From contig JAZBQD010000022.1 in assembly GCA_036583965.1 (NCBI GenBank), forward strand, positions 124,001 through 188,000: a stretch of DNA of 64,000 bases, read 5' to 3'. Under the pieces are notes generated by a model. That model had not been told where the DNA came from. It worked only from the letters and a program-made list of their open reading frames with translations, and did not search any database. Positions 48,760 through 60,800 of this stretch are shown piece after piece. Positions within the stretch are counted from its first letter, which is position 1; every line of letters begins with the position of its first letter. Position numbers and translations under genes: made by a program. Source of the stretch: Prunella strophiata. Taxonomy: Eukaryota > Chordata > Aves > Passeriformes > Prunellidae.

Positions 48760-51700
48760 TTTAAAGAAAACGTACGACAATATCTCAGTTTTTAAATGCA
48801 TCACAAAGGCTTCAGCTGGACCGGCCCTCCCGGTTGGTTGGCAGCCGTCGATGCAGCCCGGGCTGGCTCTGTGGGCGCCGGCAGCAGCCTCGGCAAAGCT
48901 CTGAACCGGAGCACGAGGCTCTGTGGGGCAGAGCCATCTCGGCTCTCAGCTCGTGCCCCTGAAAATCTCACCTTAGTGAAAGCCATAGAGGTTTCCTGTG
49001 GCTGAACTGGAGCAAGAGAACGTGCGAAAACCCTGGGGTAGGAGGGAGAGCAAGCTGTTCCATGGGAGCTGAAGGAGTTCTCCTAGACAGAAGACTTCCC
49101 TGCTTTAGTAAGTACTATATCTGAACAGAATTTGGTCTCTTGCCTGTATTTTCAAGTTCTGGTAGTGCACATTCATATATTAAGTACATATCCTTTCTAC
49201 ATTAATAGGACTGGAATCCTAATAAAAACTGTAATACAGAAATGAGAAAAGAGAAGGATGATGTTTAAGATAACACAATTATGTAGTTGTCTCTTATAGG
49301 CACTATGAGAGTACATGACCAAATAAAGCACTACATAAGAATGATAAGCAGTAGGGCAAGGAAGTTTTGGGAGATGAAATAGCATGCAGCTAACCAAGGC
49401 ATATGCTTTGGCCTGTGTGAAGAACATTGTGCTCCCACAGTTAGAGGTGCAAAGTGTTGCAAAAAGTGAATAATGATTTACAGAGTAGATGGGAAATCAA
49501 CTCACAACAGAAGAGAACTCAGCTCAACCTCCAGTGGCATAAACAGCAGCAGGGGCTGCCCTGGCAGCCCTTGTTGCACATTCAGGAGATAAGAAGAGTA
49601 AGGGTTCAGTTGCTCCAGGTGTGGGGAGTTAAATACACCCTACTGGTGGGGAAGTTGTTCAGGTATAGCCTCACAAGGGTCATCTGACTTCCACCACAAC
49701 TGATTGTACAAACCACTTTTGTAGGGAGATATTGTGGATATTCTCTAGGCTACCAAACTATTAACTCTGCACCTTGCTTGGTCAGCCAGGTCGCTTTCCT
49801 AAGCATTTGGATAAGAAAGAAACCATGTACTCCACTTTTTAAATGAGAGATTTCTGTAAAGAGTCAAAACACACACACAACTGATACCTGACTCAACAAG
49901 CTTCATCCTCTGGCTATGACAGCACAATTCCCCAGCAGGAGGCCCACAACAGTGTATCTAAGTTTTGAAGATATTCCAACGAATGTCAAGTTCATACCAC
50001 ATATTGGGATCTCAGTGAGAGTCTTGAAAGCTCCTGTACCTTCTCTGCTAAAATCATGCTGATGATTCTTCACCTCCAGACTCCTCTCCCCTCCTTGCTT
50101 TGAAATGGCCTCTGTCTCTGCCATGGCTAATAGAAGCCAACTGGAACGGGAATCATCTGGTACAACTCTGAACTATGGAGTAGAGTTCTGAGATCATGGT
50201 GGAGAATTACAAACCAAACCCTCATTTTCTTTCTCATAATTTTGGAAGCTACTAAATTCTTTGCTAAGATGGATTTCTGCATTTATGTGATACAGCATCT
50301 TAAACAGGATTAATAATAAAGCATTGTCTTCTATCCCACCTAATCCTTTGCCAGTCATGAAGTTTTAAATTTTCTACAAGTTTACAGAATATATACAACC
50401 TTGCTCTTTTCCATAACGCTGTCAGTGAAAGATTTGGAATATTATATTGGCTCAACATTTATATTGAATTAGCACTGGAAGTCCCTGTTAAGAGTGAGGA
50501 TCCCACAGGGCTGAGTAATGAATAAACAAAGGATGTTCCTGCACAAATATTTGTGGGAAAAGGGATAGAAGACATGGCAGCTGGCTGCAATTAGTGGATG
50601 GAATAAGTGGGAGAAGGGCATTGTAGTGTGAGTCAGATATGATTATTATTTGAAATACAGAAAAAATCATTCTATATACTTAAGAGACAGAGAGCACTTC
50701 TCAAATTAGCATTGAAACTCTTGTACTGTTAGCTCCTGTAACGGTTTACTTTTCAGGATTTGGGGAATTAACAGCTACTTTTGCTACCTTTTTCTGCTAC
50801 TTTTGTTATCTTTTTCTTCTTTTCAGCATTTTCTTCAGGAAAAAAAAAAAAAAAAACCAACCATGTTTTTAAAGGTAAAATCTGCCACAGCATCAGTTAT
50901 AATTAAACATGAGTGTGGCATGAAAAGCACTTTGGGTTTTCTTCATGTGATCAGTTCTGCAGTCTTCATGTGATAACACTAAACTGCAGGAGCAGGACTG
51001 CAGGGTCAAGGCTAGTTTGTTAAATCAAAATTTATGTTTTACAAAGGAAGCAAATGGAAACAGCATTAACTAATGTTCGTATGTTTTATTTTTTCCTGAG
51101 GTTATGGAAGTTTGGGTCAAATTCATGAATGATCATTCAGCTAAGCTTAGAGACTATATTTTTTCTCCCTTCAATGCTTTTCTTATTATAGTATGTTTTT
51201 TAACTCCTCTGTACTCCCTGCTGTGATTAATTTAAATAATTTATTTTTAAGGTGGTGGGTTTCATACCTTTTCTGTTATAGCAAGAAATACAGTGTTCTA
51301 ATAAGTGAGCTGAAAGGGAATTTTTTCTTGACATTTGATAGGCTGACACAGGGGTCTCTCCAAAGCATACTTGTTTGGATTTTGAGATGGAGATAGTCTG
51401 CATCACCTTGTGTTTGTAAACAAAAGGTCTCTATAATTCTTGCATTACAAGATTCTACAATTTCATAAGGACAACAGTGCTTTAGCTTCACTCTGATGGT
51501 GAAAAAAATGCCTTTAGGTCTGTCCCATAATGTTCATATATTCTGAAAGTTTGTGTTCTTGGTACATCTAGTAAGATGACACTGGTAATACTTTGCTGTA
51601 TGAGTCAGACTTTAACTACCAAACTACTCAGAAGGGCAAATTGGTACTTGTGGATTCTGTGTAATTACATAGAAAAGTTTTCTTCTCCAGAAAACTTGAG

Positions 51701-54700
51701 GTTTGATGCCACAGACCCTGCTCAGATAAACTTCTTGCTGATTTTTGGTGCTGGAGAACTTGTCTCAGAGACAAATAGGGAGGGTATTTTTTTCTTTAGT
51801 CAGCTTCTTCAAAGTTTTAAAATTTCTTTCTCTAAGTGAGAAGAAAAAAATTGATACAGCTGTAATTATGTAGGGTAGGTCATATGTGTGCTGTTAGTTT
51901 TTGTTTTACATTTGTATAAAATTTTATATTTCAACAGACAGACACTGTCACTAAATGCATTGTAGCACTACTGCTCAGAAATACAACAATCTATTAATCT
52001 CCCCATTATATTATTGAAGAATTAAAAAACCAGTGAGCATTGATGGAAGTCTAGGAAATAACGATGTGTGTATCAAATATTTATTGTTTGCTCATAGAAA
52101 AGGGAATGCCACAATGATAAGATAGATACACTTTAAAATGTAACAAAAAGAATTGTAAAATTTTATAGCATTCATCAAGAACAGTAAAGTATTCAGTTCC
52201 ACAACACCTTTAAATTTTAAACAGACGCACATTACAAAATCCCTTGAGCAAAGTTTAAATAATACATTATAAAAATATAAATTTCATTCTGTTTCTCCCC
52301 AAAAAGGGACGGCTGTGTGCTGAGAAGACCATTCTGTGCTGAAAATAGACCCCAACATTGATGCGTGCAGAAAACAAACCAACCAAACAAACCTCCATTT
52401 ATGATCCAGCTATAGACTTGTTTTTATTGTACTTATAAAATATACATAGCCTTTTATTGAATTGCCTGCTGTCGAAATCTGCAAGAATTTTATTGCTTTT
52501 TACTGTCATGGAGAGGGATAAAGCAGCAGCCTCTGTGTAATTTCATAAGAAGCAAGGACACTAAATCTAATTTTGCTGGATATTGGCTCAATCATAAAAA
52601 AACCACACAATGACCAAAATTTAGAATTTTGGAATACGGAATATCTATATGTTTCTCCTTATTTGTATTTTCAACAAAATTTCTAATATATTTCTATCTG
52701 AACCCATGCCACATTACAGTGCACTGTGTGCACTATTGTAAGTTTTGCATTTATATATCTCTCATGATAGGTGCATGAGTCTGTTCCAGTATTAAATCAG
52801 AGTCTGTGCACTTTAAAGCAGTGTCTCCTTTCTTTCACTTTGAAATGGGGTGGAGTAGACTTTGCAATACAATGGGAATAAGGTGGACTTGGCTATTGAA
52901 CAAAATGCTTTCCTTGCCTTTTATTGCCTTTCCTCTGAACTTATTGAGGGATCAAAGCATGACATGCCCAGACTGTCTCCAGAGAAGCCACTATCTTCAA
53001 ACCTGAAAATTGGGATATAATTTTTAAGTAAAATGTGTAGTTTAAGAACTTCTCAACAAGATTCACACTATGCTTCTGTTGTCTGTGTTTCCAGTCTTGG
53101 GATCCACTGGAAATTTCCCAAATTTCCCAGATATCTGAGAGAATATTGGACCAATATATGCCTAGTTGTTTGTCACATATTTTCAGGGGTGAAATAAAAC
53201 TCCTGAAAAATTATTTGACCTCCTATTTGCCAAATACTGATGTTGAGCAATAAGGTCAGTTTAACAGTTCAAGAAAAAAGTAGGAACAAAAAGTACTTTT
53301 CTATTATAAGTTTAGTAGTTTTATATGAGGAAAGGACATGCAGGAGCTGATACTACCAGGCATGGTCCAGGCATGGTCTTATTCTGGAGGGTCCCAAAGC
53401 ACTTCACAGTTTAAAGTTCTGATGCAGCTTTGACCTAAGTCCTTGAAACTTTGATCACTGGGAGTGGAAGATGTTCGGAATCAAACTGTTAAATTAATAA
53501 CATTCCAGGGCAGACAGTCAAGAAGAAATAATAATCCTACTGAAAGTTTTGAATGCAAGGGGATGTGAAAGGAGAAAATTTATAGAAGAAGCAGTATTGC
53601 ATACAGATGGCTGAGAAAAAAAAAAATCATCTTCTCAGCACAGGACATATGAGTAAGGGACTGTTTCTGTTGCTAATAGAAGACTACAGCATCTCAGTCA
53701 CAATAAAGTATGGAACGATCTAGAAGCAGGATTTTATTTTACCACAACATGAAAAGCCCCTCTGTCATAAGACCTGCCTCTGAGTCATAAACTTGTTCCT
53801 GTCTCAAGTGTTGAAAATCTTTACCGATCTTTTAATCCAAATTTTGTTTGTAAAGGCCATTTAAGTTTAAATTAATTATGTTTTCATGTAAAAATAGTGA
53901 ATTTCATCTCCAGGGAGAAACATGTAGAAAGCTCCCAGGGGAAACAGTTTGGCTTCATTTGAGTAAACAGAATAAACACTCCTTAGGATGAATTTGAGTA
54001 TCATCACAAAATTCTGTAAAAAGAAGTTAGTGCCTGTATGGGAAAATTCATTGAGAAAAATCTATAAAGCAGAAAAACATTTTAGCTCAGCTTTAATACA
54101 GCAGATAGAGGGAGGATGCATCTCTGATGTCGAGGTGGTGCCTGGTTGCCCTGCCTATCACTGGTGATGGATGGAGCCCGTTTAAGGCAGGCAGCAGAGC
54201 CACTGAGCAGCCCTGTGGGACAGGGCGTTGAGGTGCTGGGGTATGTGGGCTGTCCTATCCCACCCTGTTCAAGGCACTGCATGGAAGGTGCAGATGTGGC
54301 TGGAAGTGCTTCAGAATTTATTACTAAATTGTGGTGATTGTTATAGAAGCTTTCTGTGTCGTGTGCCTCAAAAAATGTGCCTTATTCGCAGATATTTCTT
54401 TACACAATGTGTTTTCATTCCATCTGAATTTCTTTAGGTCCTGTTTTTTTTTTTTGGTTTTTTGTGGGTTTTTTTTTTAACTGCACAGGCACTTATGAGG
54501 ACATATCTCTCTGGAAGCATCTTGGACAAAAAAAAGGTAAAAAATTATTTGACATCATATGCTATATCTTGGTATTTTCAAGAAGCAGCTTGATGCCAAT
54601 GACTGCAAGTAGACACATATTTTGGAATAAACTGACACCAGACTCCTGCAGGAATCATTTGTTATCAGATGCTGGCTCTTTAAAGCTCTTAGATATTGGA

Positions 54701-56055
54701 TACCTGCAAAAATTCAATTAATTCGTTCTTGTGAAGCAGTCTGATTCTAAGTGTTTTACTGTCTAAATTCTGTCACAAGGCCAGGAACGAGACATAGGGC
54801 TCTGTATATGTACTGGTGCTCTCTATTCTTTCAGCAACCTCAATGAAAAAGGAACTCAAATGGAGCTTGAACATGTAGTTACTGAGGAAAAAAAAAGCCA
54901 TGTTAACCTTTCCTCAGATGTACAGGCATGAGAGTTATCCAAAAATGAAGGGCTACAACTTTGAGCATGTCACTGGTAGAGGGTCAAAAAGGGTCAGAAA
55001 GGGTCAGTCCCTGCAAAAATTGACTCTGTGAGTGGATCCTCTGAAACTTCTGCTCTATTCCTAAGAGCATATCTCTGGAGAACTGCTCAGATGGGGTATG
55101 CTGGGACCTGCTCATGCAGGGCAGGTTCTGTGTGGCTGTGTGAATGAGCTCACCAGCAGGGCCAAGGAGCCAGCTGGGCACCCTAGCAAAGGGTGTGTGG
55201 ATCCAAAACCTGCAGCAGCCCCAGACCTGGTGCTGGGGAAAGTGGGTCATCCCCCAAGACTAAATAGTTTCAGAGGCCAAAGTAAGTGTTACCAGTCAGT
55301 TTGGCACTGAAATTGCTTTTTTTTTTTTTTTTTTTTTTTTCCTGGAATGTGAGCTACTGCCTTTAAAATCAGTCTGTTTGGGGATTAGTGGTGGTGTCAG
55401 TCTTGCTTTTGTGAGGCCACAACTCTACTGCACATAAAGAGTTTTTGTTGACATGTGGCTGAGTCTCAGGCAGGACAGCACACAGCCAGGGCTTTCTGCT
55501 GTGACTCAGCTGATTAACTCCATAGATCACCTTTGCTGTGATGGAATCAATGGCCGTGGTTAAAAGTCTCTTAGAAGGTTTTTCCAGTAATGAGTTAGTA
55601 ACAAAGCTGCCACCAAATAGTTTAGTGCCATGTGATTTCTCCTTTATTGATTTCAATAAAAAGGCTAATTTGGAGATATGCCGGATTGTCATTTCTGGGT
55701 GGAGAGTGGTTAATGTAACTAATGGCATTGCTATGGCACAATGGAGACATCGACCCTGACACACAGAGAACAGAGAGAATTTAGCAGGCAAAGAAAGATG
55801 TTCCAAGTGCAGATCCTGGGCTTGACAAGACATGGCAGCTACCCAGCTGCATGCTGGTGGAAGTGCATGTAAAAAGCACAGCCAGATTAGCCAGGTTCTC
55901 GCTTGTTCTAGAAAACCAGCACCTGTGTCCAGGCCTAGTTGGTGTTCTGCCAGCTCATGGCCATGGTGTGGCTGCCGGCCCACTGAGGCTCTCAAGGGAC
56001 AAGGCCATCTGGGCTGAGCAGTGTGGTGGTGTTGCTGCAGGTGGAGGGACAGAGC
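48760..56055. other. Intergenic, left of the minisatellite
   Basis: No gene recognised. Homopolymer runs lie at about 50,840-50,856 (A), 54,449-54,478 (T/G) and 55,316-55,341 (T). A conserved-looking block is seen at about 55,480-55,760. In the human order this would be the interval between LMX1B and ZBTB43. Confidence 0.55.
55316..55341. repeat. poly(T) run
   Basis: Pure T run of about 24-25 bases between attgc and cctgg. Confidence 0.92.
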
Positions 56056-57840
56056 CAGCCTGGCCTGTCAGGTTCCCAGCCTGGCCCATCAGGCCTGGCC
56101 CATCAGGGTCTTAGCCTGGCCCATCAGGGTCTTAGCCTGGCCCATCAGGGTCTTAGCCTGGCCCATCAGGGTCTTAGCCTGGCCCATCAGGGCTGCAGCC
56201 TGGCCCGTCAGGATCCCAGCCTGGCCCATCAGGGTCTTAGCCTGGCCCATCAGGCCTGGCCCATCAGGGTCTTAGCCTGGCCCATCAGGCCTGGCCCATC
56301 AGGGTCTTAGCCTGGCCCATCAGGGTCTTAGCCTGGCCCATCAGGGCTGCAGCCTGGCCCGTCAGGATCCCAGCCTGGCCCATCAGGCCTGGCCCATCAG
56401 GCCTGGCCCATCAGGCCTGGCCCATCAGGCCTGGCCCATCAGGCCTGGCCCATCAGGGTCTTAGCCTGGCCCATCAGGCCTGGCCCATCAGGGCTGCAGC
56501 CTGGCCCGTCAGGATCCCAGCCTGGCCCATCAGGGTCTTAGCCTGGCCCATCAGGGTCTTAGCCTGGCCCATCAGGGTCTTAGCCTGGCCCATCAGGCCT
56601 GGCCCATCAGGCCTGGCCCATCAGGGTCTTAGCCTGGCCCATCAGGGTCTTAGCCTGGCCCATCAGGGTCTTAGCCTGGCCCATCAGGCCTGGCCCATCA
56701 GGGCTGCAGCCTGGCCCGTCAGGATCCCAGCCTGGCCCATCAGGGTCTTAGCCTGGCCCATCAGGGTCTTAGCCTGGCCCATCAGGCCTGGCCCATCAGG
56801 GTCTTAGCCTGGCCCATCAGGGTCTTAGCCTGGCCCATCAGGCCTGGCCCATCAGGGTCTTAGCCTGGCCCATCAGGGTCTTAGCCTGGCCCATCAGGGT
56901 CTTAGCCTGGCCCATCAGGGTCTTAGCCTGGCCCATCAGGGCTGCAGCCTGGCCCGTCAGGATCCCAGCCTGGCCCGTCAGGATCCCAGCCTGGCCCATC
57001 AGGCCTGGCCCATCAGGGCTGCAGCCTGGCCCGTCAGGATCCCAGCCTGGCCCATCAGGGTCTCAGCCTGGCCCATCAGGGCTGCAGCCTGGCCCGTCAG
57101 GGTCCCAGCCTGGCCCGTCAGGATCCCAGCCTGGCCCATCAGGCCTGGCCCATCAGGGTCTTAGCCTGGCCCATCAGGGTCTTAGCCTGGCCCATCAGGG
57201 TCTTAGCCTGGCCCATCAGGCCTGGCCCATCAGGGTCTTAGCCTGGCCCATCAGGGCTGCAGCCTGGCCCGTCAGGATCCCAGCCTGGCCCATCAGGGCT
57301 GCAGCCTGGCCCGTCAGGGCCGCAGCCTGGCCCGTCAGGGCCGCAGCCTGGCCCGTCAGGTTCCCAGCCTGGCCCATCAGGCCTGGCCCATCAGGGCCGC
57401 AGCCTGGCCCGTCAGGATCCCAGCCTGGCCCATCAGGGCTGCAGCCTGGCCCGTCAGGGTCTCAGCCTGGCCCATCAGGGTCTTAGCCTGGCCCATCAGG
57501 GCTGCAGCCTGGCCCGTCAGGGCCGCAGCCTGGCCCGTCAGGGTCCCAGCCTGGCCCGTCAGGATCCTCAGCCTGGCCCGTCAGGGTCTCAGCCTGGCCC
57601 ATCAGGGTCTTAGCCTGGCCCATCAGGGTTGCAGCCTGGCCCGTCAGGGTCCCAGCCTGGCCCGTCAGGATCCCAGCCTGGCCCGTTAGGGTCCCAGCCC
57701 GGCCCATCAGGGTCCCAGGCTGGCCCATCAGGATCCCAGCCTGGCCCGTCAGGATCCCAGCCTGGCCCATCAGGGCTGCAGCCTGGCCCATCAGGCCTGG
57801 CCCGTCAGGGTCCCAGCCCCGCCCATCAGGGTCCCAGCCC
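56056..57840. repeat. Minisatellite with 21-bp and 14-bp units
   Basis: About 1.8 kb of head-to-tail copies. The 21-bp unit is cctggcccatcagg plus a 7-base variable part, most often gtcttag, also gctgcag, atcccag, gtcccag, gtctcag or gccgcag. The 14-bp unit lacks the 7-base part and gives the palindromic junction caggcctg. There are roughly 85-95 copies by length. Because 21 is a multiple of 3, fake repetitive ORFs appear in both directions (such as GPSGSQP and GQAGTLT heptads). The 14-bp units break the frames, which argues against coding function. Confidence 0.98.
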
Positions 57841-60800
57841 AGTGTGGAGCGGAGCGGTGGCCAGTGCCTGGCTCTGCCTCAGCGCTGGTGAGCAGCCCCA
57901 TGGTGGGAGCCAGCTCTGTCAAAAGGGGGACCACAGGTGTGGTGGACATGGTGCTGGCCTGCCCCAGGCCCTGGCTGGGAGCAAGCTGAACCTCCAGAAC
58001 CACAATGACATTCAGACCAAAGCTGCTCCCCTTTGTGCTCCCAGACCATGTTAGCATTTGCAGGGTGAAGCAATCTCTGTGCAAGGAGCTGCCTAATCCT
58101 CTGAGCTGGGAGATCACGGAGGGCCCCTGAGCACAGCCAGGGAGGTTCCTTCACCTCTGCATGCTGCTAGAATTCACAGAGATTATTTCTTCTGGGCTCA
58201 TGTTTCCTTGGGTTTAGATCCTAATCTGTTCACTGCATGCTCTCATAACTGTTAGGATTATAAATTCTAATGCTTTTCAGAGTGCCTGGACTACACTCAG
58301 AAGAAGGCTGCTGTCAGAGAAGTTGATGCAAGATTTGCCACAATAGCTTAAGAACACAGAACATGCCTAGAAAAAAAATACTGCAGTGTTGTACTCCGAA
58401 GTACATGGCTCTGAGCCATTTGAGATTGTGCCCATAGCTTTTTAAAGAATTCTGGCTTTGGAAATATTAGCTTAAGTAGTTCTGAGCAATACTTCAGGAA
58501 AATATTATATTGGCTTTAGCTACTATAAGTACAGCATTAGTAACAAAACTCCAGTTAAATACTTGATGGAAAAAAAACCATTCTCAAAAAACTGGATCTG
58601 TTTAAAAGCAGTATCCACTTTGTTTATATTAAAAGTTCCCTTATTGCAAAAGAAAAGGATTAAACAGATTAAGAAAACCCCACCAAACTAAACATAGTTT
58701 GACAATGAAGAAAGCTTGCTTAGCTGTGATCTCTTCTACATACTAATACATTCAGTGCAACATAATGGGAACCTGCAGTTGCCTGCTGAGGACTCTGTGC
58801 TTTGCATCTTTTCTCAGTGTCATGATGGAAGGTGAATTAGTCCCAGTACTAGCTGCCTGAGCACCAGTTGCTGAGCCCCAGGCCCTAGCACAATGCAGCC
58901 AGTGGAAGGACTCACTCATTTCCACAGAGATGCAATTAAGCCTGTGGTGACGAGGGCCTGCTTTCATTTCCTTTCCAGACTTGAGGCAGAGAATGCAACC
59001 AGGGGAGAGGTCAGTGAAATATCATGTCCACTCTCTGCCCTTTCTTCCTTGTCCTCTCATCAACTCTGGATCTTCATCTTTCTTCTCCCATACCTTCCAG
59101 TCCTTCCTCTCTTAGGAAAGTGCTGGTAACTTCTGAGACTATGTGGTACTAAAAGTGACTTGGTAGTCTTGTTTCCAAGCAAGAGTGTATCCAGTTACTC
59201 TAGTCTGTCGTTTCTGCCTGTGTTTTAACTTGTTGTGACCACAAAATGATGTTATAATGTATTTGCTGCATGTTTAGCTTTTGCATGTTGTTTACTCAAG
59301 GAAAAGTTAACGCGTGCTTGGAAACTGGCGCGTGTATGATGTATGCATGTGCAAATCTGTGCATGCACGTGGCTGCATCACATGTGTGTAAAGACGAGTA
59401 GCACATGGAGACCTGCTTTCTCGTTTCACCTCCTTTTACTTTCACATGAGTGGATGCATCACGCAGGTGCATATCTCTAGCTTCTATGATCTGATAGGGG
59501 AGTTCTTCAGTTTTCATCTCTGCTTATAAATTAAATTGGTCAAGTCACTGTGGTTTAAGATAGAAAAAACACAACAGAAGCTGCTCAGCTGAATGATTTT
59601 TAGCACAATATGAAGAAAAAAAAATAGGTTCTGGCTTCTCTTTCAAATAAGTGCTGTGCTCTGCAGAGCAAAGATCAAGCCAAAGTTCACCTTATCAGCT
59701 GCTGTACCTCACCTGGGGCTTTGTTATTGATAGGTCTGTCATCCTCCCTAATATTGGAGGGGTAATAGCAGCCGATGATTAGGCCACTCTCAAGCTATTA
59801 ACTACATTTCTTATCCCTTTTATAAGAGCTTCTTAGTCAGCTGGGAAACAAAGGCTGCCTTCAATGAACAAGAGCCCAAATTGTGGGTCTGCATCCTGCA
59901 ACCTGAAAGACACAACTGTTGCACTTAGAGGAGCCTCCGACAGCAGCAAGGGGGTGGATGTCAAAGGTTACCCCGTGGTGTTATCTGAAATGAGCAGGCT
60001 CTGGCTGCCTCTTGTGCTGACAGAAGCTTGCAGAGAAATTACAGAAAATTGCCTGTTTTGTCAACATTTTCTCGTGAGGTTTAGGAAAAAAAAGGACTCT
60101 AGTTTCAGCAAGTCAAAGGGGCTCAGTCAGCCTAGAAGTGACTGACAAACACTCTATTATTCATCTATGTAAAAAAGTGATATTTTATATCATTTCTTTG
60201 AGTGATTGTTAAGTGACTGGATAGTGACACTGACATGCAAGCTAATCCCAGTAATATTTCCAGTTATTGTTTGAAGGCAGACTTACATATTTGTCAGCAT
60301 TGACAGTAGGTATATTCAAAAAGAAGTCGTGATGAAGAACCAGCGCCTAGTACAATCCCAAAGCACTGGGATCTCAGTGCAGAGTGCACAGGCAATGAAC
60401 AGGACTGCGGTAGAAAAGGCAGTCATGTAGTCCCTTTAACAAGTCATTCACCTAGGGTAAAACTACAGAGATAGGACTCTATAGTCCTATCTAGTAGTAC
60501 AATAGGACTTCTGCCACAATGTAGCTAGAAAAATGTTTTACTGTCTGGCTCTTGTTTTAGCCATACAGAAGAATTTTTTTTTTCTGTACAGACTGTTACT
60601 AGATTGGAAATGCTTTTACAGGAATGAAACATCCAGTGAGCTCGAAAAAAAAGGGTCTTTATTAAACCTTGCTTAAGGATGGTGGATGGAGGCAATGGAA
60701 GAATCGGATGTGGAACTCTCTCTTTCTCACAGAACATGGAGTCTGGTCACTGTTGCCTGTTGTGAGGAGACTGCCCTGTGTAGTTTACCTTTGGAGGCTC

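Noticed and set aside
55369..55995. 208-codon minus-strand ORF
   Set aside because: No recognisable domain, no splice or promoter context. It overlaps a block that looks like a non-coding conserved element.
56056..57840. CRISPR-like array
   Set aside because: Units are contiguous with no unique spacers and the context is vertebrate; it is a minisatellite.
56021..58054. Repetitive ORFs resembling collagen-like or heptad-repeat proteins
   Set aside because: They follow from the 21-bp period of the minisatellite; 14-bp units shift the frame, and there is no start or promoter context.
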